From Hygrophila difformis (Eukaryota; Streptophyta; Magnoliopsida; Lamiales; Acanthaceae): a DNA stretch of 64,000 nucleotides. The translations under genes and the position numbers were made by a program. The stretch covers positions 19,377,073-19,441,072 of the forward strand of contig JAOANR010000015.1 of NCBI GenBank assembly GCA_030278955.1. Reading direction: 5' to 3'. Positions 53,310 through 64,000 of the stretch are shown piece after piece. The notes under the pieces are model-generated. The model made no database searches. It saw nothing but the letters and a program-made list of their open reading frames with translations, and was not told where the DNA came from. How positions within the stretch are numbered: the first letter of the stretch is position 1; every line of letters starts with the position of its first letter.

Positions 53310-54470
53310 TTGGTTTGGTACTTCTTTTATGTTATTCTTTTTCTTCTTTTTTTTTTTAACTTGGTTTGGTTTTGTTATTTTTGTTTTATAAATTTTAGTT
53401 TTTTTCGGTTGGTTTGGCCGCAACTCCGACTGTGCGCCCGATTTTAGTTTTGGCCAAAACCAACCCAAAATGTGGCAGAAATTTACCTATTTCAGATCTC
53501 CGATGTATTACATTGGAAATAAAGCAGTTGGTGTGCATGCAATTTTGAATGTTTCCGACTTATCTCCCCTTAACTTGATGTAGGTGATGAAGAGATGGTC
53601 ACATCAAATCCACAAGAGGGTCACGAAGAAGTTGTAGACAAAAGTAACAGAAACCAGTGGTGATGCCTTCTTACAAATCACACGAAGCCTCTTCCAATAT
53701 TTTTTTCTATTTGAACTTCCCTCATTCCTTTTATTGAAAATAATGACGGTAATGTATTAAATTCTTTTGTTCAAAATTGGATTTCGGATCTTGGAGATAA
53801 TGATAACGGATAGTAACCCAAGTTTGGTTTTGTGTGTTGTAAGAGAAGGAAAGCAAGCAATTTTCTACTCATCTTGTTGATCAAAAAGGTGAAGAATTTC
53901 AAAGGCTTAAAGAACTTAAGGTTTGAGTGATGCAAACAAGTCACAAATGTTGGTAAGTACTTTTATGAAGAATGAAATTGAAGTGTAGATACCAACTCCC
54001 GGTTTTTATCAAAAATGATTCCAAAAAAATAGGTCAAATTTGTTTTTGCTGTAACTTTGATAAGTATTTGGCATGATAGGCTTCATTGGAATTATTGTGA
54101 CTTAATAGAGTTGAAAATTCAGATTTTGAAGCATATATTTGAGGGAGTTAACTGAAACCAAAGAATTGTCATGAAAAAATCGGTCTTTGGTGGATATTGG
54201 TTGTATTACATTTTGTCCCTTGATTTTAATGTTGTTACTATGTTATTAAGTTTCAAATAATGATTTTACAGGAGGGAAGGTTGTCTATCCCCCATGTGGA
54301 GGAACTACCTGGCCAAATTAGCATGAGCTTGATGATGAAGGTGAGGAGAATGGAGCTAAATCGAAGAAGGCCTTGGTTGCCTCTAGGCACAAGTACCATG
54401 GATCGGGATTAGATACAATATTCTAAAATGAACATGGAATGGAATGAAGATGATGAACACTTTAAGAAAA
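53310..54470. other. No gene recognised
   Basis: AT-rich sequence. 54270-54410 has a GC-richer stretch with an open frame but no known domain. Confidence 0.4.
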
Positions 54471-55215
54471 TAAAATGATAGGGTGGAATTACCTAGTTCG
54501 AAAACACAACTTTGGAATCGATTAACACACGTGGTGTTCGCTTATTCCCTCAATAGTTAATCCTATAGATGTCGATACGATCAAGCACATCCCACAATGC
54601 TCAAAAGAAATTAAACCAACATGGATGAATTCATAAGTTGACCCCTCAAACAAGAAATATGCACTCTCCAAGTATTTGATAACATTTTCATACAAATGAT
54701 AAGTGACAAAGAATAAGGGATGCCATATATATAGGCACCCACAATACAAAAGGAGTCAACGACTAAGCAAGGAAAATAAACAAAGCTCAGCAAACAAGAA
54801 AATCCTAAAATCATGGGAAGGGGTGCGATCGGTCTCAAGGTGGACGATCAGCTTCGTGGGGGACAATCATCAAGGACCATCGCACCCAATGGTTTCGTAC
54901 TCAAGGTCATCACATTCGCCAGCAGCAAGGAAGACTCAAAAGTGGAGATGGGGTGCGAAATGGAGGAGGGGTGCGATGGGGAGGTCCATCGTCCCCATGT
55001 CATTTTCCTTCATCCTTCAAGGCTTCGCGACGGGGTGCGATGGGGAAGGGATGGGTGCGATGGATAGGGGTTTCGCACCCCTTGGCCATCGTCCCAATGG
55101 CTCTCTTTGCCATGTGCTGCATAAAAAGTCATGGCCTCTTCTATTCATTCAATGCTCTTGTCCCCTTGTCCTCTTGAACGCTTAAGACAAGTCTTGGACC
55201 ATTTTTATCCGAATG
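54471..55215 (-). other. Possible LTR remnant downstream of the degraded gypsy element
   Basis: It lies where the 3' LTR of the minus-strand gypsy element would be. A TATA-like ctatatatatgg on the minus strand (about 54723-54734) fits an LTR promoter. 54820-55090 has imperfect copies of ggggtgcgatggg in both orientations. It does not match the putative 5' LTR region at 61676-62520, so the assignment is weak. Confidence 0.3.
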
Positions 55216-55223
55216 GCTTGATT

Positions 55224-55646
55224 TCAACTCCCACGTCTCCGCCTCGTCGGACAATATTGTTGAAACACATTGATGAATTTTTTGGCACGTTGCCTCGAGC
55301 ATGGTCCCTCCGGAATGATAAGAGTTATTGATCTAGCTCCCATCCCATCCTCACCCCCTTGGGGAGATTGATCCATCAACCGACGAGCTTCCTCGTCATC
55401 CCTTTCGAAGAGATTCAGATATGCAACATTAATGACATGATTAATATGACCATATTTTTTAGATAATTCCAATTTATAAGCATTATTATTAATCCTTTCT
55501 AAGACTCTAAAAGGCCCATCTCCTTGCAGAGACAATTTGTTGCATCTGCTCGCAGGAAACCGCTCTTCTTCCAGATAAGCCACACTCAATCCCCTGGGTT
55601 CAATTTCAGCTCCTTTCGACCTCGATTGTTGTATTTCGCATATCAT
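55224..55646 (-). pseudogene. Gypsy integrase C-terminal (chromodomain-side) remnant
   Basis: The frame contains EERFPASRCNKLSLQGDGPF and RVLERINNNAYKLELSKKYG, the GPF/Y-type module of chromovirus integrases, followed by an acidic tail. A chromodomain itself is not recognisable. Confidence 0.7.
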
Positions 55647-55956
55647 TCTGCAGCTTTCACCAGATTGTTCTTCACATCAGCATGCATTTCTTTGATGGCT
55701 CATGCTCTATCCCTGCCATTGATGTTCAAATGCTCATTGTGAGGTAGTGACAGCAAATCAAGTGGCGTCAATAGGTTAAACCAATGCACTACCTCGGAAG
55801 GTGACGTGTGTTGCACTGTGTACGTGTCTATTATAGAAGAATTATCCTAATTAAATTACCTAAGACTCTATTTTATGCTTCGGTTTGTCCATCAATTTAT
55901 GGGTGATATCCAATGGAAAATAACAGTGTAGTCCCTATCTCAGCCCATAAGGATTT

Positions 55957-56519
55957 TCAGAAATAACTTACAAATGTAGCATCTCGGTCGAAGACAATTG
56001 TCCTCGGCACACTGTGGAGTCTCAGAACTTCTTTGAAGAATATTCTGGCCACGTGGTGCGCATCATTGGTCTTGGCACAGGGAATAAAATGTGCCATCTT
56101 CAGAAACCTGTCAACCACAACAAAAATAGAATCTTTAGCTCTGGCAGTGCATGATAATCCTAAAACAAAATCCATAGATAATCAATCCATGGTCCTATAG
56201 GTGCCGGAAGTGCTTGATACAGCCCATGTGGTTTGACGATTGTCTTGGCCCTCAAACAGGTGATGCACTTGTTGATGAAGTCACTGACTTGTTTCTTCAT
56301 CCCTGGCCAATGAAAGCGTTCAGTTAGAAAATTGATAGTAGCAATCCTGCCAAAGTGATCCATCATGTCACCAGAATGAGCCTCAGAAATTAATAGCTCT
56401 CTAATCGATTCGTTTGGTATGCATAGTAGTCTATTTTCAAAATACAGAAAACCATTTAATTGAGAATATTCTTTAAAGTATATTTTCTTGGTCTTCATAT
56501 AGATTGATGTCTTGCACAA
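55957..56519 (-). pseudogene. Gypsy integrase remnant
   Basis: The frame at 56160-56519 contains the HHCC finger (HSGDMMDHFGRIATINFL, WPGM, CITC). 55957-56175 contains the first part of the core (MDFVLGL with the first catalytic Asp, [15 protein letters not shown] and a FDRDATFV second-Asp block). The Glu-containing third block is not readable. Confidence 0.8.
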
Positions 56520-57797
56520 AGTGCGACATTTACTTATGTTTAAATAATGAGTTAAAGGTTTAATTAGTGGAAATTATGGAATTATTTGCTAAAAACGATG
56601 ATTTCAAGTAAAAATATTAAATTGTGATCTCATTCCATAATCATATGTATTTTAATGTATTTTGTGTTGAGATTGCATGATTTTAGATGTTTAGAAAGGC
56701 AAAGAAAAAAGGACCAAAAAGAAGTCAATTGGAGCTCCAGAACTCCGGAAACAGAAGAAAACACTGAAAAGGTCCGCACATCGCATCGACCGCACAATCC
56801 AGCACACGCCAAGAGAACCAACGCGCGCCTGGTGCGTAGTAAAAGTGCGCCGTGAGCGTGCGCTCTCCGAAAATAACCCAAATCTTGGGCTGATTTAGGG
56901 TTATCTGATGTATCTCCTGACTGATTTATATCTTCTGTAATCCGGTCTATAAATAAAACATTTTCAAGCCAATTGAGGAGTTCTGAATCATTCAATAAAT
57001 CCAGAAAATCTTCCTCAAAATTCCATCCATCATCCGGGCAAAGAGAATAGCAAGTTGAAGGCTAAACCCATCGTTTGGGAAAACCTAAATCCATTGGAGA
57101 TCTACACTGGACTTTTTTCACCAATTGTGTCATAGACTATGTTTTCTTTTATTATTCTATTGCGTTTTTGTGACATTATGCTAGGCTAAACCCATCGTTT
57201 GGGGAAACCTAGATCTTGTCGTTGTTGTTTTTTGCAATTGTAAATATGAATTTCTTTAATTATATGTTAATTTATTCAAATCTTATGTGTGTTTGGAAAG
57301 ACCGAAAGGAGATCTAAACTTTATTTAAGTGGTTGAAAAATACTTGAACAAAAATAATTGAACAAATTAATTTTAATAATTGGTAACTTGAAAAGGAACC
57401 AAAATTGTTAGAACCAAACTGAGTATAATCACTAGCCGGAGGAGTTGCATGTCTTTAAAACCGAGAGGTTTCTAAATTGTGATAATTTTAAGTAGGCATA
57501 TTAATTAATTAAGAATTGAATTTTTATATACAACTGCAAGTTTGTCGACAATTGAAAGATCTACGGATCCCCATTCATTATCTAGCGAATCAATCCACTC
57601 TCTCTTTTGTTCATTCATTGAAACTTTTTATTGCTTTATTTTAATTAATTGTAATTTTAGGAATTTAGATAAATCAACTATATGCGCACTTAAATTTCCG
57701 TCGCTACTTGAATTTAATAAATTATAGCAATTCATTGTTCCCTGTGGATTCGACTCGGTTTCACCGGATTATTACTTGGACCGTACACTGCGAGTTA
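56510..57797 (+). mobile_element. Athila-like noncoding/LTR insertion
   Basis: This insert separates gypsy RNase H from integrase. Its right part reads ttccctgtggattcgactcg and then a ttattacttgg...gtacactgcgagtta ending. From general knowledge this resembles the 3' noncoding end of Athila-type LTRs. The phrase ggctaaacccatcgtttggg occurs twice (57059 and 57183). The hexamer tcttgg flanks it (about 56488-56493 and 57799-57804) and may be the duplication. No coding sequence. Confidence 0.45.
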
Positions 57798-58150
57798 TCT
57801 TGGAAAATATTCCACACACCATAGATCACCCCAAAATTAGCATCTTGAGCATATAAGTGCTTTATGTGCTCGAATCCCATTAGATGTATGGTTGCGAAAG
57901 CTGCTAGACTCATTCTTCTTGATAATGCGTCGGCAATCACATTATTTTTTCCTTTCTTGTAACATATCACATACGGGAATGACTTGGTGAATGAACTCGA
58001 GCGGGCGTTTCTTGCATTCTTTAGTTGTCCTTGCCCCCGAATATGCTTCAACATCTCGTGATCTGTATGGATGATGAACTCTCTTCCTCGCAAGTAATGT
58101 TGCCAAGTATGCAGCGCTTGAACTACAGAATATAATTCCTTATCGTATAT
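57790..58150 (-). pseudogene. Gypsy RNase H remnant
   Basis: The frame contains [18 protein letters not shown] and the closing [18 protein letters not shown], typical of the Ty3-type RNase H C-terminal half. Beyond about 57800 the frame runs into the inserted noncoding sequence. Confidence 0.75.
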
Positions 58151-58264
58151 GGAGTAGTTCAGCTGAGCTGCTCCAAATTTCTCGCTATGGTAGGCAATCG
58201 GTCATCCATCTTGCAACAATACTACGCTCATACCGGTTCCCGATGCATCACACTCAATTTCGAA

Positions 58265-59195
58265 TCAAAGATCAAAATTAAGAAGTGCTAATACCGGGGC
58301 ATGGGTGAGTTTTTCCTTTAACTCATCAACCGATTTCTGCTCTTTGGGACCCCATTTGAACTGCATGCCCTTGTTTAGCAATGATGTCATCGGTGCGGCG
58401 ATTATACTAAATTGTGGCACGAATCTCCTAAAGAACCCGCACATGCCCAAAAATCTTCTTACTTCAATAACATTGGTTGGTGGTGTCCATTCAGAAATTT
58501 TCTTGATTTTGGAATCGTCCACCTTTAGCCAATTTTCTCCAACAACGAAGTCTAAGAATGTGACTTCAGGCACGTGGAAAGTGCAGTTTTCAAAATTGGC
58601 ATACAGTTCGGCCTTCCTTAACATGATGATCACATGCACAACATGCTCTACATGATTAGATTCGCTGTGACTATAAATTAAAATATCATTAAAGTAGACA
58701 ACAACAGATTTTCCGATGAACTCTCTTAGTGTTGTATTCATGAGTCTCATGAACGTGGATGGAGCGTTGGTGAGTCCAAATGGCATCACAAGCTACTCAT
58801 ACAACCCGAACTTGGTCTTGAATGTTTTTTCATTCGTCTCCTGGCTGCATGTGTATCTGGTGATATCCACTTTTTTTTATCTATCTTCGTGGAGATGCTT
58901 GCTCCACCCAGCTCATCGAGCATGTCATCAAGTTGTGGTATCGGATGGCGATATTTGATGGCCTGGTGATCGCGTTGACTACCCTACAGTCTACACACAT
59001 CCTTCACATTCCATTCTTTTTTGGTACCAAGAGGATTGGCACTGTACATGGAAACAGACTCTCCCTGACCCAACCCTTGTCCAACAATTCTTGCACTTGT
59101 TTCTGGACTTCTTTGGTCTCATCGGGGTTCATGCGGTAAGTAGGGCTTATTCGGGATTGACGCCCCCGGTACAAAGTCGATCCTATGCTCCGCAC
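58265..59195 (-). pseudogene. Gypsy reverse transcriptase remnant
   Basis: Two frames cover the RT. 59004-59195 has SPTYRMNPDETKEVQKQVQELL and VPKKNG. 58265-58789 has MMPFGLTNAPSTFMRLMN, the catalytic loop and FLGMCGFFRRFVPQFS. The loop reads YFND where YxDD is needed, so polymerase activity is lost. The block between the frames is shifted. Confidence 0.8.
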
Positions 59196-59565
59196 CTCTC
59201 AACGGTGGTAGTCCAGCTGGTAACTCTTCTGGAAACACATCCATATTATCCTCTAACATCCTGCAAATATGTTCAGGGACATTAAGGGTAGTAGGAGAGT
59301 TCTTAGAAACCTCTTCAGTATGTTTAACAAAAGCTAGAAAATAGTGACCTGGTATGGGTACTTCTTCAATAGCCTCTTATAGTTCACTTTTTGTGAAGAT
59401 TAAGCATTGACCTGTTAAGAGTAAAGAATATTAATTAGAATTAATCTGAACTAATCTGAATCCATTTACCCTTTTGTTTTCTCTTGAACTCATCTTCTTC
59501 CTTTCGGATGTTCTCCACTAGATTTCGATGGTCGATCTTGACAATCTTTGGTGGTGGTGATTTCA

Positions 59566-59830
59566 TCACGATTCCGGTTGCCCATCTCGAAATGGGAGAT
59601 CATTTTCTATGCCTCTATATATGATTCGTTTGTCATACATCCAAGGTCGTCCCAACTGGATATGGCATGCGCTCATGGGTACCACGTCACATAATATTTC
59701 TTCAGAATAGGGGCCTATGGTGATTGGCACTCTAGCTTGCTTCGCGACCTTAGTAGTCACGTGTTCATTCATTCAGTGTAGATGATATGGCTTCACATGG
59801 TCCTGCGTTGGTATACTTAACCTGCGACAA
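59566..59830 (-). pseudogene. Gypsy protease C-terminal remnant
   Basis: The frame at 59566-59772 contains CDVVPMSACHIQLGRPW, the conserved segment at the end of chromovirus proteases. The catalytic Asp-Ser/Thr-Gly part upstream is not readable. Confidence 0.65.
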
Positions 59831-60169
59831 TATAGAGACTAACAACATTAACACAACTACCATTGTCTATAATTAATTAGGCTACGTTGCCTTTAAGTTT
59901 ACAATGATAGTGGAAGAGATTCTCCCTTTGTTCCAGACAGTTGTCGATTGGCTCATCAGCTTTCTCGGCATTGCTCGCATTGTGATGAAATTTGGCACAT
60001 ACTCTTCTTCTTCTTCTTCCAAGACTATTCGATTCAGCTCTCTTTCATTTGGATACTGATCAAAACCATCATCTTCCTTTTCATATCCATCTTCTTCACG
60101 CTCTTCTTCAGAATTAATTTCTTTTCAAGTCCTTTGTTCAATCATGACCATTCTGCATTCCCTTCTTGG

Positions 60170-61349
60170 ACAGTCACGGGAAATATGGCCCTTCTGTTCA
60201 CACTTGAAGCAAATGATATCCTTCATTTCTTTCCTCGGTTTGTCAGCAGGTTGCTTTCCTTTATCATCTTTTCAGTACTGATCCTTGAAATCTTTGCCCA
60301 TTACAAATGCCTTAGGCCGGTTTGGCCTTTCATCCTTTGCCATGTGGGCTTGGTGTATCTCTCAGCTGGCTTAGAATGCTGTTCATTAGACATGGTAGAC
60401 CAATACTTGGTAGTGTTTGAAATGATGGTGGACTTGATCAGTCGATCCTTCAGTTACATCTCAATTTCGGCGGACATTTGAACCAGATGTTCAAAACTGT
60501 CATAGGTTCTTAGTTTGATCTCAGCTAAGATTTCCTTCCTCGGTCCTGGTTTGAACATCGCTATTAGTAGCGCTTCTTCTTCATCAATCTGGGCTCTCAT
60601 CATTAGGCGTTCCAAGTCCTTATAGTATTCGTCCACGGTCCAGTTTCCCTGCGCACAAAAACTAACTTTCATGTACAAGTCATTACAGTAATTACTAGGA
60701 ACAAACCTCTTTTCCATGGTGCGCATTCAATCAGCCCAAGTGGCAATGGGTGGAAATGTCATTCGTTGTCCATCTCGTAGCATCTTCTGCACCATGTCTG
60801 AGCATATTCTTTGAATTCACACATAGGATCTTGGTGAACTCATTGTATTGTTGGCAATCATATATCAACTCAATGAACTACCTCCAATCAATGAACTCTT
60901 CTAGATCATTAGTGCCTTTGAACGCGGGAATTGTAAATGTGATTCCTCTCAAGTCCGCCTTTAATCAGTTATGCTCAACATGTACTTGATCCGTGCCTAC
61001 ATCTTCAAGGTCATCTCCAGGTGGGTTCCCTTGGTTCGAATTCAGATTAAGTCTCTGGCGGATAGGTGGAGGATGGTTGGCCAAGCTGCTGCCGCGGGTG
61101 CGGGAGCTGGTGGAAGAGGGATTTGAAAACGGATATCCCGCAGTGTATGAGGCCGATAATCCGTGGGGTTGTCCCGCTGGGCTTGTGGCCCTCTTCGCCT
61201 ATCAAAGGTTCCAACTGTAATTCTGTTTCCTCAATGGCTGCTTCTGCTTCTTCCATTGATGATTTGTTCGCTCCACTTGTGTTTCCCGGAGTGATGTTCG
61301 AGGGAGATGGCGTTGGATAGAAAGCTTCTTCAAGCCTTCGCTCGACCAA
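60170..61349 (-). pseudogene. Gypsy Gag remnant
   Basis: The frame at 60454-60726 carries the chromovirus gag core (MRTMEKRFVPSNYCNDLYMK, VDEYYKDLERLMMRAQ, MFKPGPRKEI). Downstream, at about 60170-60211, a complete CX2CX4HX4C zinc knuckle (CFKCEQKGHISRDC) is readable on the minus strand in another frame. The acidic N-terminal part lies at 61047-61349. Frame breaks separate all three. Confidence 0.75.
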
Positions 61350-61675
61350 TTGTAAGACCTGTGTATTTAATGCTTCTCCTTGTCTGATTAGTCTACTAGT
61401 GAAATCATCTACAAGAGCATCTACACGTTCATTTACAGCAGTTACATTAACTACATTCTTATCTAAAGTTCGCCTGAAGGATTTTAGGTCAGACTTCTTG
61501 GCGGTTTCAGTAGTAGCTGCATATAAGACCTGAGCATCTCCATCATTTCCTTCATGGTAGGCTCAACGTCTCATGTCATATCAAATCAAAGAAAAAAAAA
61601 ACTAGACATATGTATAATGGGTTAGTGAAAATAAACAAAAATATGTGGATGATCTCACAACTGTATCCGTTACTG

Positions 61676-62520
61676 TTGGTCCTAACTTCTCGTCCAGTTG
61701 GTTTGATTCCATTAAGCCGAGTAGTGCTCAATCGTATCAACCAACCACATATGGTAAGAGAAATAGAGTAATGGACGCACAGTGCAAGAATCAGAATGCA
61801 ATATTCGACTCTATTAAATAATCGCACTGAGTTATGTCTGAAGTTGATTAATCCAGATAAATTTATCAGTTTATCGCTGTAAGTGCAAAATGTGTAGACA
61901 AAAACTGCAAAATAATTTTATTAATTACACAATAAAATTGTCTACAAATTACAGAGAACTTAAAAGTATCAAAAAGAAATTTGAGAAGATCAAACTATAT
62001 GGGTTCGACTTCCGTTACTCATTTAATTCCTCCAACCTTGAAGACTTCGAAGTGCTTTTGTACTTCTTCTCTGGCTTGTTGGGATTTTTGCAACGTTTTG
62101 GTGCTGTGGGATCTCAAGTATTTGAGTTTTGAGAATGTGTAGAGTGTATAGACGCAACCCTAATTTGTGAAGGGAGACCTCTATTTATAGAGGAAAATGG
62201 TGGACGGTGGGTCGATATCGATGGGTCGGTCTAATCCAAGCATCCATGGGACCATAGGGATCCATGGATTGGCCTGCTTCGAATGCCCATTGATCCATGT
62301 AATCTACGGGGCCGGTGAGTCTTGCATTTGGACTTATTCACATTGGCCCAATTGCAGGTCTATTTGTCATGGGGCTCGTGGGTCTTGTATTTTGACTTAT
62401 TCACGTTCACCCGATGTAAGCCTATTTGGCATGTTGGATCCAAATAGCCCATATTAATAACTATTTTTAGCACTTTATTTATTCAAAATGCCTAAAAATA
62501 ATTAAATTAATATTCACGTG
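61676..62520 (-). other. Putative 5' LTR region of the degraded gypsy element
   Basis: It lies just upstream of the gag remnant. The minus strand has a good TATA box, ctataaatagagg (about 62179-62191), and a tgttggtcc end at 61676 could be an LTR terminus. No partner LTR or canonical primer-binding site was found. Confidence 0.35.
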
Positions 62521-62707
62521 TCGGATTTTTAATGGCGAGTAAATTTCACATATAGATGCCCCTCGAGACTTGTTTAGGGCGAAATGAAGTATTTGAGACG
62601 TTCCGTCTCGAAATATTTATTACTTTTCCTTGCTCATTTCCATCGGGCTTTGTCAAGCACAAATTTGTTACCATCCCTTTTAATAGATTCGATTTCAAAT
62701 GGGCCAA

Positions 62708-62871
62708 TTTTTTTTTTTTGGTAAACAGTGACACTCATGTGTCCGCAAAGGTGTGTGGGAGTCCAAACCACACAAATTACAAAGGGGGATAAAGGGGAGG
62801 AATAGGGACCAGGTGGGGATCGAACTCCCAACCTATAGCTGGGAGAAGGGGGAGTTGATCCCCAACCCCCC
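62708..62871 (-). mobile_element. tRNA-derived SINE with target-site duplication
   Basis: A 164-bp insert is flanked by an exact 10-bp duplication aatgggccaa (62698-62707 and 62872-62881). On the minus strand it ends in a 13-A run and contains gagttcgatcccc (about 62817-62829), close to a Pol III B box. Its sequence differs from the SINE at 33241-33420. Confidence 0.8.
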
Positions 62872-62881
62872 AATGGGCCAA

Positions 62882-64000
62882 AATTTTTTGGTATAATGGT
62901 CCACCTCCTTTTCCTGGATTTTGTTCGGCTTTCTTGATTTCAAACGCCCAATTCTTTTTTTCTTGATTTTGTTCGGTCTGCTCATGTTTCCCACTCACAT
63001 GTTTGTGGTGCTATTTTGGCACGTGGACTCGAACAAACTTGCCGAAATCTCTTTTCAAATGAAAGTGCACAGCTGCATCTTTTTTTTAAGATCAAATATC
63101 ATTTGTAAACATATATTCGGTCCCAAATTCCCAACCATATTTCAAGGTCCTTCGATCATTAGGACTTGGTTAAAACTCTAATCACATCCAATTGGAGATT
63201 TATTTGTAGATATCCAATTCAAATTTGATTTAATAGGAAACATCAAAGATTTTCCATACCCATCCAAGCTTCATCTCCCAAGATACTGATTTGGACAATC
63301 TCGAAATTTGTAAAGATTTAACTCAACTTTGTTATAAATTGACCACCATGGGACGCCTCTCCTCTTCGAGATTTGATGCCGAAGACACGAAAGCAGGAAA
63401 AATTCTTTATTGGTTAGTTTCCAAGCAACACTAAATTTTTAATTCCCAAATTACTTTCCGTGACCCAGTTGTTTGAGTCACTTTCCATGAGAACACATTC
63501 ACAAGAATTTGCTAGTAGACCAACCAATCTTTCTGGCAATCAACGAGGATGCAGAAACAGATAATGTGTTTTACCAATCAATCGAGCAATGGGATTTAGG
63601 GCGAGATAAACATGCCCCAATGATTAATTAATTTTTTCTTCCACCCGCTACTTAATCAAGCAGAGAATTCTTCTCGTCCTTCACAAGTAACAGCAAGATT
63701 GAAGGTAATTTTTTCCCCCTTCTATATCGCCTGTACATGTATTTTGCTGGTTACATTTGTTGTTCTTGTTTTCTGCTCTCTTCTTGGCTCTTTGTTCTTT
63801 CTTTTTTTTTTTTTTCTTTTTTCTTTTTTGTTCTGCATTTTTTCTTTGCACTTGTTTTTCAAACTTAATCAAAAGACAGAGCATTCCAATTCCATAAACA
63901 AGATTTCAGAAACCAGAGACTTCAATCAATTCCCGATCAATTAGTTTTGCGTCCGACACCTCAACCGTCATTCGTGCCGCTGCAGCCGCAGCTTCATCAA
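62882..64000. other. No gene recognised
   Basis: AT-rich and pyrimidine-rich sequence with a long T tract near 63800. A weak donor-like ag-gtaatt (about 63702) and acceptor-like atttcag (about 63902-63908) could belong to a 5' UTR intron of a plus-strand gene continuing past the window. This is not supported enough to call. Confidence 0.3.

Larger units (their letters stand above)
55224..61560 (-). mobile_element. Degraded Ty3/gypsy element, chromovirus type
   Basis: Coding blocks appear in the expected order on the minus strand: gag (60170-61349), protease (59566-59830), RT (58265-59195), RNase H (57790-58150), integrase (55957-56519) and integrase C-terminus (55224-55646). Every block is in a different or broken frame. 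An Athila-like noncoding insert separates RNase H from integrase. No matching LTR pair was found, so the ends are approximate. Confidence 0.8.

Noticed and set aside
54703..55185. 160-residue plus-strand frame
   Set aside because: Arises from the repeated gggtgcgatgg words. No domain, and overlapping frames are equally open.
59948..60481. 177-residue plus-strand frame with membrane-like stretches
   Set aside because: It is antisense to the gypsy gag region, including the readable zinc knuckle at 60170-60211.
63681..63944. Coding frames over the T-rich tract
   Set aside because: Low-complexity lysine/phenylalanine translations of a homopolymer-rich region.

Overview
The window is nuclear DNA of a flowering plant, most likely a eudicot. 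The evidence is a DYW-class pentatricopeptide-repeat (PPR) gene, plant retrotransposon lineages (Tat-type Ty3/gypsy with two RNase H domains, a Sirevirus-type Ty1/copia with an env-like ORF, and a gag-only LTR element), and abundant plant DNA transposons (hAT, Mutator, Stowaway). No species can be named. Only one host gene is clearly intact, the PPR gene at 46267-49449 (minus). Nearly everything else is mobile DNA in many layers.

Layout. 1-8562: a Tat-lineage Ty3/gypsy element on the minus strand, cut by the window edge, with its 5' LTR at 8012-8562. 8930-31113: a 5'-truncated LINE bounded by a 14-bp target-site duplication (8916-8929 and 31114-31127). It has been opened by a LINE 3' fragment (9038-9485), a complete Sirevirus-type copia element (9554-18579, TSD gatgt), a Mutator-type MITE (18610-18956, 10-bp TSD) and a hAT element (21869-30654, TSD agtggcaa). 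The hAT element is itself opened by a young gag-only LTR retrotransposon (22048-29760, TSD aaaat). 31128-46000: AT-rich sequence with a Helitron terminus, several MITEs with clear TSDs, two SINE copies, a tandem foldback block and degraded gypsy fragments. 46000-49450: the PPR gene and possible exons of a neighbouring gene. 49681-53309: a Mutator-like element with a 9-bp TSD, with a second Mutator-like element inside one of its terminal repeats. 55200-61600: a heavily degraded chromovirus-type gypsy element (minus) interrupted by Athila-like noncoding sequence. 62708-62871: a SINE with a 10-bp TSD.

Points that stand out. (1) Each 2.87-kb LTR of the gag-only element carries twelve copies of a motif identical to a tRNA T-arm and Pol III B box. 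The array lies in the predicted transcribed leader. (2) The gag-only element retains a second polypurine tract plus an LTR-start-like sequence beside its gag, a possible scar of pol loss. (3) The Mutator-like element contains a 33-bp tandem array of near-perfect GC-rich hairpins. (4) A tandem triplicated foldback at 36.4-37.7 kb has a 'gtcgctgaa' minisatellite in its loops. (5) Two consecutive frame changes in the Tat element both fall on A7 runs. Most remaining elements are dead: stops or frameshifts are seen in the copia gag, pol and env-like ORFs, and RT catalytic residues are altered in the LINE and the degraded gypsy element.
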